Numbered from the stretch's first letter, positions 33,485 through 44,481 are shown. The stretch is 64,000 nt of DNA from JAGNZR01 sp051659505 (GCA_051659505.1 JBOFOQ010000004.1:1-64000), one strand, 5' to 3'. The notes: generated by a model not told the origin, from the letters alone. Program-made: numbers and translations.

Positions 33485-36276
33485 TGTTAGAAGAAAAAAA
33501 AGATTATGGAAAAACACTAAATCTTCCAAAAACAAGCTTTCAAATGAAAGCTAATTTACCTGGGAAAGAACCAGCTTTTATAGAACGATGGACTGAAAAT
33601 AAAATTTATGAAAAGGGTCAAAATGAAATTAAAAAAGAATTTGTTCTTCATGATGGACCTCCTTACGCAAATGGAAATCTTCATATAGGACATGCACTAA
33701 ATAAAATATTAAAAGATATTATATTAAAACATAAAAGAATGACAGGATATAATGCTCCTTTCGTTCCTGGTTGGGATACTCATGGATTGCCAATAGAATT
33801 AAAAGTAAGTGAAGAATTAGGTGAAGCAATGAAAACAATGTCTCAAGAAGAGATAAGACTTAAATGTGCTTCTTATGCTAAAAAATGGGTAAAAATACAA
33901 AAAGACCAATTTATAAGATTAGGAATATTAGCAGATTGGGAAAATCCTTATTTGACTTTAAACCCTCAGTACGAGGCAAAACAACTTGAAGTTTTTGGAG
34001 AGTTATACGAAAATGGCTACATATTTAAAGGATTAAAACCTATCTATTGGTCACCAGTTACAGAAACAGCTTTAGCAGAAGCAGAAATAGAATATAAAAA
34101 CCACACTTCTACAGCTATTTATGTTAAAATGCAAGGAAATCAAGATGTTTTAGATAAATTAAATGTTCCTAGTGCTGATTTTATAATCTGGACAACAACA
34201 CCATGGACTCTTCCAGCTAATACAGGAATAGCTCTAAATGGAGAGTTTGAATATGCTATATATAAAACAGAAAAAGGAAATCTTATCCTAGCAAAAGAAT
34301 TAGCTGAAAAAGCTTTTTCTGAAATGGGAATAACAGAATATACATTAATAAAAGAATTTTTAGGTGATTTATTAGAAAGAACAACATATAAGCACCCGTT
34401 CTTAAATAAAAATGGAACAGTTATACTTGGAACGCATGTAACTTTAGGTGCAGGATCAGGTTGTGTTCATACTGCACCTGGTCATGGACAAGATGACTAT
34501 GTAGCAGGGACAAGATATGGTTTAGATGTTATATCGCCTGTTAATAATAAAGGTGTTATGACAGAAGAAGCTGGGAAATATGCAGGGTTATACTATGCTA
34601 AAGCAAATAAAGTTATTTGTGAAGATTTAACAGTAAGTGGTCATATTTTGCATGAAGCAAAAATAGAACATTCATATCCACATGATTGGAGATCTAAAAC
34701 TCCAGTAATTTTTAGAGCTACTGAACAGTGGTTTGTAAAGGCTGAAGGGTCAGATTTAAGAGAAAAAGCACTAAAAGCTCTAGATTCAGTTGAATTTATC
34801 CCAACTTGGGGAAGAAATAGAATTGGGTCTATGCTAGAAACAAGACCAGATTGGTGTATCTCTAGACAAAGAACTTGGGGAGTTCCTATTCCTATTTTCT
34901 ATAATGAAAAAACAGGAGCAGAAATATTTGAAAGAGAAATACTAAATAGAGTTATAGAAATAGTTAAAACAGAAGGAACAAATGCTTGGGTTAAATATTC
35001 TGCGGAAGAATTAATTGGAGAAGAATTATTAGTAAAATATAAATTAAAAGGTATAGAGTTAAGAAAAGAAACGAATATAATGGATGTATGGTTTGATTCT
35101 GGAGTTTCTCATAGAGCAGTTCTTGAACCAAGAGGACTTAAGAGACCAGCAGACTTATACTTAGAAGGTTCAGACCAGCATAGAGGGTGGTTTCAAACTT
35201 CACTCCTAACATCTATAGGTTCAACTCATGATGCACCATACAAAACTATATTAACACATGGATTTGTAAATGATGGAAAAGGTAAAAAAATGTCTAAATC
35301 AGTTGGGAATGTAGTTTCACCTGATGATATAACAAAAGTATATGGTGCTGATATATTAAGATTATGGTGTGCTTCAGTGGACTATACAGAAGATGTTAAA
35401 ATTTCAGATAACATTGTAAAACAAATGGCAGAAGCATATAGAAGAGTTAGAAATACAGCTAGATACATACTGGGAAATAGTGATGATTTTAATCCTCAAA
35501 TAGACTCACTTCCATACTGTGAATTATTAGAAGTAGATAGATGGGCACTGGATAAATTAGAGAGACTTAAAAGAAAAGTATCTGTTGCTTATGAAAAATA
35601 TGAGTTTTATAATCTTTTCCAAGAAATTCACTATTTTGCTGGAATAGATATGTCTGCATTTTATTTAGATATAATAAAGGATAGACTGTATGCAGAAAAA
35701 ACAGACTCAAGAGAGAGAAGATCTGCTCAAACTGTAATGTCAGAAATTTTAATTACTTTAACTAAAATGATAGCTCCAATTCTTTCATTTACAGCTGAAG
35801 AGATTTGGGATAATTTACCCGAGTCAATGAAAGATGCAGAGTCGGTATTATTAACAAAGTGGTATACTGAAAATGATCAACATCTGGATGAAACTTTAGC
35901 AGCTAAGTGGGACGAAATTCTTAAAATAAGAAGAGATAGTAATAAACTTCTTGAAAAAGCTAGACAAGGTGAAGTAAAGATAATAGGAAACTCTCTTGAT
36001 GCAAAATTAACTATAACAACTACAAACCCTGAATTATTAAGTTTTATAAAAGAAAATAGAGAATTAATAGAACTTGCAACACTTGTTTCAGAAGTAAAAA
36101 TATCATCTGATTCAGATGAAAGTTTTACAGTGGGAGAAGAATTGCCAACTTTATTATTGCAAGTATCTCATGCTGAAGGGGAAAAATGTGAAAGATGTTG
36201 GAAATACTCTAAAGAATTAGGAACTAGTCCAGAGGAACCAACTTTATGTCCTAGATGTACAACAGTAATGGCATAG
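33484..36276 (+). CDS. ileS: Isoleucyl-tRNA synthetase
   Basis: The 930-residue class I synthetase has the HIGH motif in PYANGNLHIGHALNK, KMSKS in GKGKKMSKSVGN, an editing domain, and a C-terminal zinc finger (CERCW and CPRC near the end). Its ATG shares a base with the stop of the preceding gene. lspA follows 15 bases later, the order ileS-lspA seen in many bacteria. Confidence 0.98.
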   Translation: MLEEKKDYGKTLNLPKTSFQMKANLPGKEPAFIERWTENKIYEKGQNEIKKEFVLHDGPPYANGNLHIGHALNKILKDIILKHKRMTGYNAPFVPGWDTHGLPIELKVSEELGEAMKTMSQEEIRLKCASYAKKWVKIQKDQFIRLGILADWENPYLTLNPQYEAKQLEVFGELYENGYIFKGLKPIYWSPVTETALAEAEIEYKNHTSTAIYVKMQGNQDVLDKLNVPSADFIIWTTTPWTLPANTGIALNGEFEYAIYKTEKGNLILAKELAEKAFSEMGITEYTLIKEFLGDLLERTTYKHPFLNKNGTVILGTHVTLGAGSGCVHTAPGHGQDDYVAGTRYGLDVISPVNNKGVMTEEAGKYAGLYYAKANKVICEDLTVSGHILHEAKIEHSYPHDWRSKTPVIFRATEQWFVKAEGSDLREKALKALDSVEFIPTWGRNRIGSMLETRPDWCISRQRTWGVPIPIFYNEKTGAEIFEREILNRVIEIVKTEGTNAWVKYSAEELIGEELLVKYKLKGIELRKETNIMDVWFDSGVSHRAVLEPRGLKRPADLYLEGSDQHRGWFQTSLLTSIGSTHDAPYKTILTHGFVNDGKGKKMSKSVGNVVSPDDITKVYGADILRLWCASVDYTEDVKISDNIVKQMAEAYRRVRNTARYILGNSDDFNPQIDSLPYCELLEVDRWALDKLERLKRKVSVAYEKYEFYNLFQEIHYFAGIDMSAFYLDIIKDRLYAEKTDSRERRSAQTVMSEILITLTKMIAPILSFTAEEIWDNLPESMKDAESVLLTKWYTENDQHLDETLAAKWDEILKIRRDSNKLLEKARQGEVKIIGNSLDAKLTITTTNPELLSFIKENRELIELATLVSEVKISSDSDESFTVGEELPTLLLQVSHAEGEKCERCWKYSKELGTSPEEPTLCPRCTTVMA

Positions 36277-36291
36277 AAAAAGGAGAACAAA

Positions 36292-36741
36292 ATGTTATAT
36301 ACTTTACTAATTTTTATACTTTTAGTTTTAGATCAAGCAAGTAAATATGTTATGGTAGACAAGTTTATGTACGGAGAAACTCTTCCTATTGTTGAAAACT
36401 TTTTCCATCTTACCTATGTTAAAAATATGGGGATAGCTTTTGGACTTTTTCAAGATAAAACTAGAATAATTTCAGTTGTAACTGTTTTTGCCGTTATAGG
36501 TATTGCAATATATATGTATAAAGAATTAAAAAATGCACCAATATGTGAAAAGTTAGCTTATTCTTTTATTTTATCAGGAGCTTTAGGTAATATGTTTGAC
36601 CGTGTAATTAGAGAATTTGTTGTGGATATGATAGATTTTAGAGGTATATGGCAGTATGTATTTAATTTAGCAGATATGTGGATAAATATAGGTGTGTTTT
36701 TACTAATAGTAGATTATTTTATTAGGAGGAAACAAAAATGA
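36292..36741 (+). CDS. lspA: Lipoprotein signal peptidase
   Basis: The 149-residue protein has four membrane helices and the catalytic Asp motifs, GNMFDRVIREFVVD and FNLADMWINIG. It removes signal peptides from prolipoproteins in the inner membrane. Lipoproteins in this window (40550, 61972, 63777) are likely clients. It overlaps glyQ by four bases (ATGA). Confidence 0.96.
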   Translation: MLYTLLIFILLVLDQASKYVMVDKFMYGETLPIVENFFHLTYVKNMGIAFGLFQDKTRIISVVTVFAVIGIAIYMYKELKNAPICEKLAYSFILSGALGNMFDRVIREFVVDMIDFRGIWQYVFNLADMWINIGVFLLIVDYFIRRKQK

Positions 36742-37616
36742 ATTTTCAGGAAATGATATTTGCACTGCAACAATATTGGAGTTCAAAAGGGTGTATAATA
36801 GGGAATCCTTATGACATAGAAACAGGAGCAGGAACTTTTAATCCAAATACATTTTTAATGTCTCTTGGACCTGAACCTTGGAATGTGGCATATGTTGAAC
36901 CATCAAGAAGACCTAAAGATGGAAGATACGGCGAAAATCCAAATAGAGTTTATCAACATCATCAGTTTCAAGTAATAATGAAACCTTCACCACTTGATAT
37001 TCAAGAATTGTATTTAGAAAGTTTAAGAGTAATAGGAATAGACCCTTTAAAACATGATATAAGATTTGTTGAAGATGACTGGGAATCGCCAACATTAGGT
37101 GCTTGGGGACTTGGTTGGGAAGTGTGGCTAGATGGAATGGAAGTAACACAGTTTACATATTTTCAGCAAGTTGGAGGAATAGAATTAGAAGTTGTTCCTG
37201 CAGAACTAACGTATGGGTTAGAAAGATTGGCATTATACATTCAAAATAAAGAGAGTGTATATGATTTAGAATGGACTAAAGGTGTTAAGTATGGAGAAAT
37301 GAGATTTCAATATGAATTTGAAAATTCAAAATATTCATTTGAGGTGGCTAATTTAGAAAGGCATTTTAGATGGTTTGATGACTATGAGAGTGAAGCAACG
37401 TTAGCTTTGGACAATAGCTTAGTTTATCCTGCATATGACTTTGTGCTAAAATGTTCGCATATATTTAATGTATTAGATTCAAGAGGGGCAATATCTACAA
37501 CAGAAAGAATGGCTTATATATTAAGAGTTAGAAATTTAGCAAAAAGATGTGCTGAAATTTTTATTCAAAATAGAAAAGAGTTGGGATATCCTCTTTTAAA
37601 AAAAAATAATTCATAA
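36738..37616 (+). CDS. glyQ: Glycyl-tRNA synthetase alpha chain
   Basis: The 292-residue catalytic alpha subunit begins MNFQEMIFALQQYWSSKGC and contains EVVPAELTYGLERLA, characteristic of the bacterial alpha2beta2 enzyme. The beta gene follows immediately. Confidence 0.98.
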   Translation: MNFQEMIFALQQYWSSKGCIIGNPYDIETGAGTFNPNTFLMSLGPEPWNVAYVEPSRRPKDGRYGENPNRVYQHHQFQVIMKPSPLDIQELYLESLRVIGIDPLKHDIRFVEDDWESPTLGAWGLGWEVWLDGMEVTQFTYFQQVGGIELEVVPAELTYGLERLALYIQNKESVYDLEWTKGVKYGEMRFQYEFENSKYSFEVANLERHFRWFDDYESEATLALDNSLVYPAYDFVLKCSHIFNVLDSRGAISTTERMAYILRVRNLAKRCAEIFIQNRKELGYPLLKKNNS

Positions 37617-37636
37617 AATAGAGGGTGATGAAAAAA

Positions 37637-39709
37637 ATGAGATTGCTTTTTGAAATCGGAATGGAAGAGATGCCAGCAAGATTTTTAAATGTTGCGCTAA
37701 AAGATTTAAAAGAAAATATAGAGAAAAAATTTGTGGAGAATAGAATAGGTTATACTTCAGTAAAAACTTATGGAACACCTAGAAGACTTATTTTTGTAAT
37801 GGAAGGTATTTCAGAAAAACAAGAAGATTTAAATGTTCTTAATATGGGACCAGGAAAAGCAGTAGCCTATGACCAAAATGGAGAAATATCAAGAGCAGGG
37901 TTAGGATTTTTAAAATCTCAAGAAGTTGAAGTTAGCGATTTAGAAATTATAGAAACTCCTAAAGGTGAATATATCGCTGTTAGAAAATTTATGGAAGGGA
38001 AAAAAACAGAAGAAGTATTACCTGAAATATTAAAAACATCTGTTTTAGAACTTACTTTTCAAAAGTCTATGAAATGGTCTGATAAAAAAATGAAGTTTGC
38101 TAGACCTGTAAAATGGTTTTTAGCTCTTCTAGATGAAGAAATAGTTAATTTTGAAATAGAAGGATTAAAAAGTAGTAATAAATCAAGAGGACATAGATTT
38201 TTTGGAGAAGATTTTCAAGTTAATTCCATTGAAGAATATTTTGAAAAAATAAGAAAAAATAATGTAATCGTAGATATTGAGGAAAGAAAAAACCTAATAA
38301 GAGAAACAATAAAAGAGAAATGCATAAATGAAGATGAAGAAGTTTTAATAGACGAGGACCTTCTAGACGAAGTTACTAACCTAGTAGAATATCCGTATCC
38401 TATAGTAGGTACTTTTAATTCTGAATTTTTAGAAGTTCCACAAGAAGTACTTATAATAAGCATGCAAGTTCACCAAAGATATTTTCCAATTTTGAATAAA
38501 GCTGGAAAATTACAGGCAAAATTTGTTGTTATAAGAAATGGTATAGAAGATTCTGAATGTGTGAAAAAAGGAAATGAGAAAGTTCTTTCAGCTAGACTAG
38601 CAGATGCAAGATTTTTCTATAATGAAGATTTGAAAAATAATTTAGAAAATAATATTGAAAAATTAAAAACAGTAGTATATCAAAAAGATTTAGGAACTAT
38701 TTATGATAAGCTTACAAGAATGAAAAAAATATCAGAAAAGTTAATAGAAGAACTTAAACTAGAAAATGCAAAAGAAAATATACTTAGAACAGTGGAACTA
38801 TGCAAAACTGACCTTGTCTCTAACATGATTGGAGAAAAAGAATTTACAAAGCTTCAAGGATTTATAGGGGAAGAGTACGCACTTAAATTTGGTGAAGATA
38901 AGAATGTTGCCACAGGAATTAGAGAACACTACTTACCTAAGTTTCAAGGAGATGTTTGCCCTACAACAAAAGAAGGTGTTATAGTGGCATTGGCAGATAG
39001 ATTTGATACTTTAGTAGGATGTTTTTCTGTTGGATTAATTCCAACTGGTTCAAAAGACCCTTTTGCGCTTAGAAGAGCTGCTCTTGGAATTGTAAATATA
39101 ATACTAAATTCAAATTTAGAATTTTCTATTTTTGATATTATTAACGTATCTTTAGATGTTTTAGAGGAAAAGAATTTGTTGAAAGCCCCTAGAAAAGAGA
39201 TATATGCTGAACTGATAGAGTTTTTTAAACAAAGAATAATAAATATATTTTCAGATTTAGGATATAGAAGAGATATAGTTGCTTCTGTTTTAGATGTTGA
39301 AAATAGCTCTTTAATTGAAATAAAATTAAAAATAGAAGCACTGGAAAAATTTAAACTTAATGAAGATTTTAATAAATTTATAACAGTGGTAAAAAGAATT
39401 GGAAATATTTCTAAAGAATGTGAACATATGAATTTTGATAAAAAATTATTATTAGAGCAAGCAGAAATAAATCTTTGTGAATTTACAAATTCTTTTGAAG
39501 TGAAAACTGAGAAAAATTTAAAAGATAGAAATTATTCAAATTATATAAGTGATGTACTATCAAGTATAGAACTAATAGATGATTATTTTACCAAAGTAAT
39601 GATAATGGATAAAGATGAAGCTGTAAAAAATAATAGATTATCTCAAATGAAAATATTAGATGTTTTGTTTGATAAAATGGTTAATTTAAAATTAATTGAA
39701 AATATTTAA
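37637..39709 (+). CDS. glyS: Glycyl-tRNA synthetase beta chain
   Basis: The start ATG 37637 is 9 bases after GAGGGTG; in-frame GTG 37625 and ATG 37628 overlap that site. The 690-residue protein begins MRLLFEIGMEEMPARF and has the typical GlyS HD-like region and C-terminal anticodon-binding part (SQMKILDVLFDKM near the end). Confidence 0.96.
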   Translation: MRLLFEIGMEEMPARFLNVALKDLKENIEKKFVENRIGYTSVKTYGTPRRLIFVMEGISEKQEDLNVLNMGPGKAVAYDQNGEISRAGLGFLKSQEVEVSDLEIIETPKGEYIAVRKFMEGKKTEEVLPEILKTSVLELTFQKSMKWSDKKMKFARPVKWFLALLDEEIVNFEIEGLKSSNKSRGHRFFGEDFQVNSIEEYFEKIRKNNVIVDIEERKNLIRETIKEKCINEDEEVLIDEDLLDEVTNLVEYPYPIVGTFNSEFLEVPQEVLIISMQVHQRYFPILNKAGKLQAKFVVIRNGIEDSECVKKGNEKVLSARLADARFFYNEDLKNNLENNIEKLKTVVYQKDLGTIYDKLTRMKKISEKLIEELKLENAKENILRTVELCKTDLVSNMIGEKEFTKLQGFIGEEYALKFGEDKNVATGIREHYLPKFQGDVCPTTKEGVIVALADRFDTLVGCFSVGLIPTGSKDPFALRRAALGIVNIILNSNLEFSIFDIINVSLDVLEEKNLLKAPRKEIYAELIEFFKQRIINIFSDLGYRRDIVASVLDVENSSLIEIKLKIEALEKFKLNEDFNKFITVVKRIGNISKECEHMNFDKKLLLEQAEINLCEFTNSFEVKTEKNLKDRNYSNYISDVLSSIELIDDYFTKVMIMDKDEAVKNNRLSQMKILDVLFDKMVNLKLIENI

Positions 39710-39717
39710 AAATAATT

Positions 39718-39754
39718 AAGAGGAGCTCGGGACTGTCGTCTTTGAGCTTTTCTT
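39718..39754 (+). terminator. Hairpin after glyS, weak terminator
   Basis: AAGAGGAGCTC (39718-39728) pairs with GAGCTTTTCTT (39744-39754), allowing two G-T pairs, and the loop holds GAC/GTC. The T run is poor, so read-through to kdsB is possible. Confidence 0.45.
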
Positions 39755-39779
39755 TGTATAGGATTAAAAAGGGGGAGTA

Positions 39780-40517
39780 ATGAAATTTTTAGGAGTTATA
39801 CCTGCAAGATATGCTTCAACAAGACTAGAAGGAAAACCATTAAAGAGTATTGAGGGACACAGTATGATTGAATGGGTTTATAAAAGAAGTTTAAAATCTA
39901 ATTTAGACAAAGTAGTTATAGCCACTGATGATATTAGAATATATGAAGAGATAAAAAGATTTGGTGGAGAAGTTATAATGACTAGTACTGAACATGAAAA
40001 TGGTACAAGTAGAATAGCTGAAGTTACTAAAAATTATAAAGAGTATGATGTTGTAATAAATATTCAAGGAGATGAACCATTAATAGAAGTTAGCATGATA
40101 AACTCCTTAATAGATGCTTTTAAAAAAGAACCAAAACTTATTATGGGAACTTTAAAACATAAACTTCATACAATGAAAGATATAGAAAATCCAAATGTTG
40201 TAAAAGTGGTAACAGATAAAAATGATTATGCAATTTACTTTTCTCGAAGTATAATACCTTATCCTAGAAATTTAAATATGTGTAACTACTATAAGCATAT
40301 TGGGATATATGGTTATAAATCTGCTTTTGTAAAAGAATATTCAGAGTTAGCCACAACTTCTCTTGAGTCTTCAGAATCTTTAGAGCAATTAAGAGTATTG
40401 GAAAATGGATATAAAATAAAAGTATTAGAAACACCTTATGAAATAATAGGTGTAGATACAGAGGAAGAACTAATTAAAGTTAGAGAATATGTAAAGAAAC
40501 ATAATATTAAAATTTAA
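39780..40517 (+). CDS. kdsB: 3-deoxy-manno-octulosonate cytidylyltransferase
   Basis: The 245-residue nucleotidyltransferase begins FLGVIPARYASTRLEGKPL and has NIQGDEPLI and KHIGIYGYK. It activates Kdo with CTP for lipopolysaccharide synthesis in the cytosol, which shows a Gram-negative outer membrane. GGGGGAG precedes the ATG. Confidence 0.97.
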   Translation: MKFLGVIPARYASTRLEGKPLKSIEGHSMIEWVYKRSLKSNLDKVVIATDDIRIYEEIKRFGGEVIMTSTEHENGTSRIAEVTKNYKEYDVVINIQGDEPLIEVSMINSLIDAFKKEPKLIMGTLKHKLHTMKDIENPNVVKVVTDKNDYAIYFSRSIIPYPRNLNMCNYYKHIGIYGYKSAFVKEYSELATTSLESSESLEQLRVLENGYKIKVLETPYEIIGVDTEEELIKVREYVKKHNIKI

Positions 40518-40549
40518 TCATAAAATAATAAATTAGGGGGAAAAAACTA

Positions 40550-42028
40550 TTGAAGGGATTAATAGGAATAATATTACTATTGTTTGTAGGATGTAGTAGC
40601 ATTGAAAAAAAAGTAGAAAAAGACTATAAAGGGGATAATAACAATTACAGAGAAAAAAGACTTCCAGTAAGAGAGTTTAATCAAGGTAAGATTGTTCCTT
40701 ATTTTAATTTAGTTAATGATGTTAAAAATGGAAAAAGAATAACAGGGTCTAAAGAATCAAAGTATGTGGAATTTTATAAAGATAAAGAAATTCAAGGTAA
40801 TGGTTCTAATTCTGGGTATTGGAGATGGTCAATTAGTTTTTCAAATGAAGATATGAATAAAATGTTAAATAAAAATTTATATAATTTGAAAAAAAATTCA
40901 AGAACTTCAGTATATACTTTAAAGAGAGGAAAATGGATTTTGGATAATTTAAGCCCTAACCCCATAGGAGAATTAAAGGATATAACTGTTGTTAGAAGAG
41001 GACATTCTGGAATAGTAATGGATCTTTTAATAGTGGGAACTAAAGGAAGTTTTATAGTTGTAAAAGAAGGAAATATAAGAAGAGTTTTAAATTTTTCCGC
41101 TGATAATTTAGGAAAAAAAATATCATTGAAAGATAAAAATGGAAAAATATTAAGAAACAATACGAGAATGTTTCCATCAGGATTTTTTGCAATAGAAAAA
41201 AAGGGGAATAATTATAATTTCTATGGTGGAGGATTTGGTCATGGAGTAGGAATGCCCCAGTGGACAGCTTATGATTTAGCTAAAAATGAAGGATATGATT
41301 ATAAAGATATATTAATGAGATACTATAACGGAGCTAACCTTGAAAAAGCTACATCAGTAAAAAACTTTAAAAATGAGTTAAGAGTTGGAATAACAAATAA
41401 TTCATCTCTACTACATAAAAATATAAAATTATTGTCTGGTGGAACAATAACACTAAAAGGAAGCACTGGAAAAGCTAAAGTAAGCTCTAAAAAAACAGTG
41501 GAATTTGTGAAAAGTGGAAACAATGTTATTGTTAAAGTTTCAGGGAAAACAATTATGACCTCTAAAACTCCTATAAGAGTGAGCTCAAGTAAAGATATTC
41601 AGGTTTTATCTATTAAAAGAAATCTAAAAAAAGAAAAATATCCAACATACAAAGGGAAGTTTGAAGTAAAAACTTATGGATCATCTCTTTTATTAGTAAA
41701 TGTGGTTAATATAGAAGATTATTTGAAAAAAGTTGTAGCTAGTGAAATGCCTATTAGTTTTGGATTAGAGCCATTAAAAGCTCAAGCAGTCGCTGCTAGA
41801 ACTTTTGCTGTAAGTGGATTTTTAAGCAAAAAGTATTCTAAATACGGAATTAATGTTGACGATACTGTAAATAGTCAGGTATACAATAATTTAGATGGAG
41901 CATCTATTGTGGATAAAGCAGTAAATGAAACAAAAGGAAAAATACTAATGTATAAAAATCGTCCTATTGAAGCTTATTTTTATTCAACATCTTCAGGTTA
42001 TTCAGCTACACCGCGAGAGGTATGGTAG
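40550..42028 (+). CDS. SpoIID/LytB-domain lipoprotein with circularly permuted domain order
   Basis: The 492-residue lipoprotein (start TTG after AGGGGG; lipobox LFVGC, Cys15) contains all main blocks of the SpoIID/LytB peptidoglycan-acting domain, but rearranged. The blocks normally C-terminal come first: WRWSISFS (91-98), FPSGFFAI (208-215), GFGHGVGMPQWTAYDLA (228-244), YYNGANL (258-264). Normally N-terminal blocks follow: LRVGITNN (277-284), LLVNVVNIEDYLKKVVASEM (381-400, catalytic-type Glu in SEMP), AQAVAARTFA (411-420), SQVYNN, then YSTSSGYSATPREVW, where the protein ends. A stop lies exactly at the canonical mid-domain VWG motif. Likely role: envelope murein processing or amidase activation. 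Confidence 0.8.
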   Translation: MKGLIGIILLLFVGCSSIEKKVEKDYKGDNNNYREKRLPVREFNQGKIVPYFNLVNDVKNGKRITGSKESKYVEFYKDKEIQGNGSNSGYWRWSISFSNEDMNKMLNKNLYNLKKNSRTSVYTLKRGKWILDNLSPNPIGELKDITVVRRGHSGIVMDLLIVGTKGSFIVVKEGNIRRVLNFSADNLGKKISLKDKNGKILRNNTRMFPSGFFAIEKKGNNYNFYGGGFGHGVGMPQWTAYDLAKNEGYDYKDILMRYYNGANLEKATSVKNFKNELRVGITNNSSLLHKNIKLLSGGTITLKGSTGKAKVSSKKTVEFVKSGNNVIVKVSGKTIMTSKTPIRVSSSKDIQVLSIKRNLKKEKYPTYKGKFEVKTYGSSLLLVNVVNIEDYLKKVVASEMPISFGLEPLKAQAVAARTFAVSGFLSKKYSKYGINVDDTVNSQVYNNLDGASIVDKAVNETKGKILMYKNRPIEAYFYSTSSGYSATPREVW

Positions 42029-42098
42029 CATTTATGAGAAGTAAAAAATTAAAAATACTTAATGGAAAGCAGAATAAGTATAATTATAGGGGGATTAA

Positions 42099-43070
42099 AT
42101 GAAAAAAATAGGGAAATTAATAAGTGTTTTTATTATGTTGTTTAGTTTATCAAGTGTTAATTATGCTAAGGAAATTAAAGTGGGCTTACTTTTATCAATG
42201 GGAGGCTTAGGTGATAAATCATTTAATGATTCGGCATATGCTGGTCTATTGAGAGCAGAGAAAGATTTTAAGATAAAAACTAAGTACATAGAACCTTCTT
42301 CATGGTCGGAAGATGCGATGTTTTTAAATGAATTTGTTGAAAATGATTTTGATTTAATTATTGCAACTTCTTATACAACACAAGATGCTTTAGAAGAAAT
42401 AGCAATTAAGTATCCAAAAATAAAATTTGCAATAATAGATACAGAGGCAAAGGGAGATAATATTGCTTCATTAATGTTTAAAGAAGAAGAAGGATCATTT
42501 CTAGTAGGAGCACTAGCTGGAATGATGAGTAAAAGTAAAAAAATAGGATTTATAGGAGCTGCTGATATTCCTCTTATTAACAACTTCAAAAAAGGATATG
42601 AGCAAGGAGCTTTATATATTGATCCGAGCATTAAAATTTTAACACCTTATATAGGTGGAGATTCACCTTACAGTGACCCAATAAAGGGAAAAGAACATTC
42701 AATATCAATGATAAAACAAAATGTAGATATTATTTATCATGCTACTGGGAATACAGGGAATGGAATTATGGAAGCAATAAAAGAATATAATATTTATGCA
42801 ATTGGAGTAGATAGTAATCAAGATGAGATAGTTCCAGGAAAAGTTTTAACATCTATGCTTAAAAATATTGATAATGTTATTTATGATTTAATATCAGATA
42901 CTGTTAATAATAAATTTGTTGGAGGAGTTCATTATTTTGGAATAAAAGAAAATGGAGTAGGAACTACAGATTTTAAATATACCTCTGAAATTATAGGAAA
43001 AGAAAACTTAAATAAGTTAGAACGGATAAAAGATGATATAAGCAATAATAAAATAAAAGTGAAGAAATAA
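42099..43070 (+). CDS. BMP-family ABC transporter substrate-binding protein
   Basis: The 323-residue protein has a Sec signal peptide (cut near SSVNYA-KE, residue 24, no lipobox) and the BMP fold: GLLLSMGGLGDKSFNDSAYAGL, IIATSYTTQ, FKEEEGSFLVGALAG and HATGNTGNGIMEA. Family members bind nucleosides such as purine ribosides for an ABC importer. No permease or ATPase is adjacent. GGGGG precedes the ATG. Confidence 0.88.
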   Translation: MKKIGKLISVFIMLFSLSSVNYAKEIKVGLLLSMGGLGDKSFNDSAYAGLLRAEKDFKIKTKYIEPSSWSEDAMFLNEFVENDFDLIIATSYTTQDALEEIAIKYPKIKFAIIDTEAKGDNIASLMFKEEEGSFLVGALAGMMSKSKKIGFIGAADIPLINNFKKGYEQGALYIDPSIKILTPYIGGDSPYSDPIKGKEHSISMIKQNVDIIYHATGNTGNGIMEAIKEYNIYAIGVDSNQDEIVPGKVLTSMLKNIDNVIYDLISDTVNNKFVGGVHYFGIKENGVGTTDFKYTSEIIGKENLNKLERIKDDISNNKIKVKK

Positions 43071-43092
43071 GTTATAAAAAAAAATCATATTA

Positions 43093-43132
43093 AAAAAAGA
43101 GGGGATTTCTAAAAAAGATTTCCCTTCTTTTT
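43093..43132. terminator. Bidirectional terminator between BMP-family gene and exonuclease gene
   Basis: A-tract, GAGGGGATTTC (43099-43109) pairing with GATTTCCCTTC (43117-43127) with two mismatches, then T-tract. The two flanking genes converge here. Confidence 0.65.
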
Positions 43133-43134
43133 GT

Positions 43135-43890
<756 letters not shown>

Positions 43891-43908
43891 ATTTCTCCTA
43901 TTTTAACT

Positions 43909-44481
43909 CTATTCATAGTCTATTAAATATTTAATTAGATCAACTTCAGGTCTAGGAGACTCCATATCTCCATCAACATAATGAGCACCTTGTTCAAAAG
44001 CTATCTCAACTAATCCTTTGTATTCGCCAATATAAGGAATTTCTATTTTAGTAATACCAAAATTAAGTCCAATTTGGTGAAGTTCAGCTAAAAACTTTTG
44101 AAGTTCATTAATAGAATATTTGCCTCTATTTATATAATCAGTAAATAATACTATAATATTTTGAATTTTTTCTAAGCTCTTATCTTTATTTCCGTATAAA
44201 ATATATAGTTTATCAAGTAAATCATTTAAAGAAATTTTCATATCCTGAGGTAGCTCATATTTACTATAGTTCCAAGAAATTTGTCTAGGGAAAGTTTCAG
44301 AAAAATAGTATTCTAGGAGCTCTCTTCCTGTTTTAAAAGCTCTTACAGTAGACAAACTTAACCATTCCTCATCATGTTTTTCGTATTCTATATCAAGGGC
44401 TAATATTTTATCTAAATCATTTTCATCTTCAAATATATATTTTTCACTATTCCAAGTTACATATTCTTGTTCTAAAATCAT
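43909..44481 (-). CDS. Unknown acidic protein of 190 residues
   Basis: A well-formed gene (GGAGG site before the ATG) 18 bases upstream of the exonuclease gene on the same strand, so probably co-transcribed with it. The protein is acidic, helical, soluble and without signal or membrane segments. Features include TVRAFKTGRELLEYYFSETFPRQ and a repeated G-E/E-G pattern near residue 150. I do not recognise the family. Confidence 0.75.
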   Translation of the reverse strand: MILEQEYVTWNSEKYIFEDENDLDKILALDIEYEKHDEEWLSLSTVRAFKTGRELLEYYFSETFPRQISWNYSKYELPQDMKISLNDLLDKLYILYGNKDKSLEKIQNIIVLFTDYINRGKYSINELQKFLAELHQIGLNFGITKIEIPYIGEYKGLVEIAFEQGAHYVDGDMESPRPEVDLIKYLIDYE

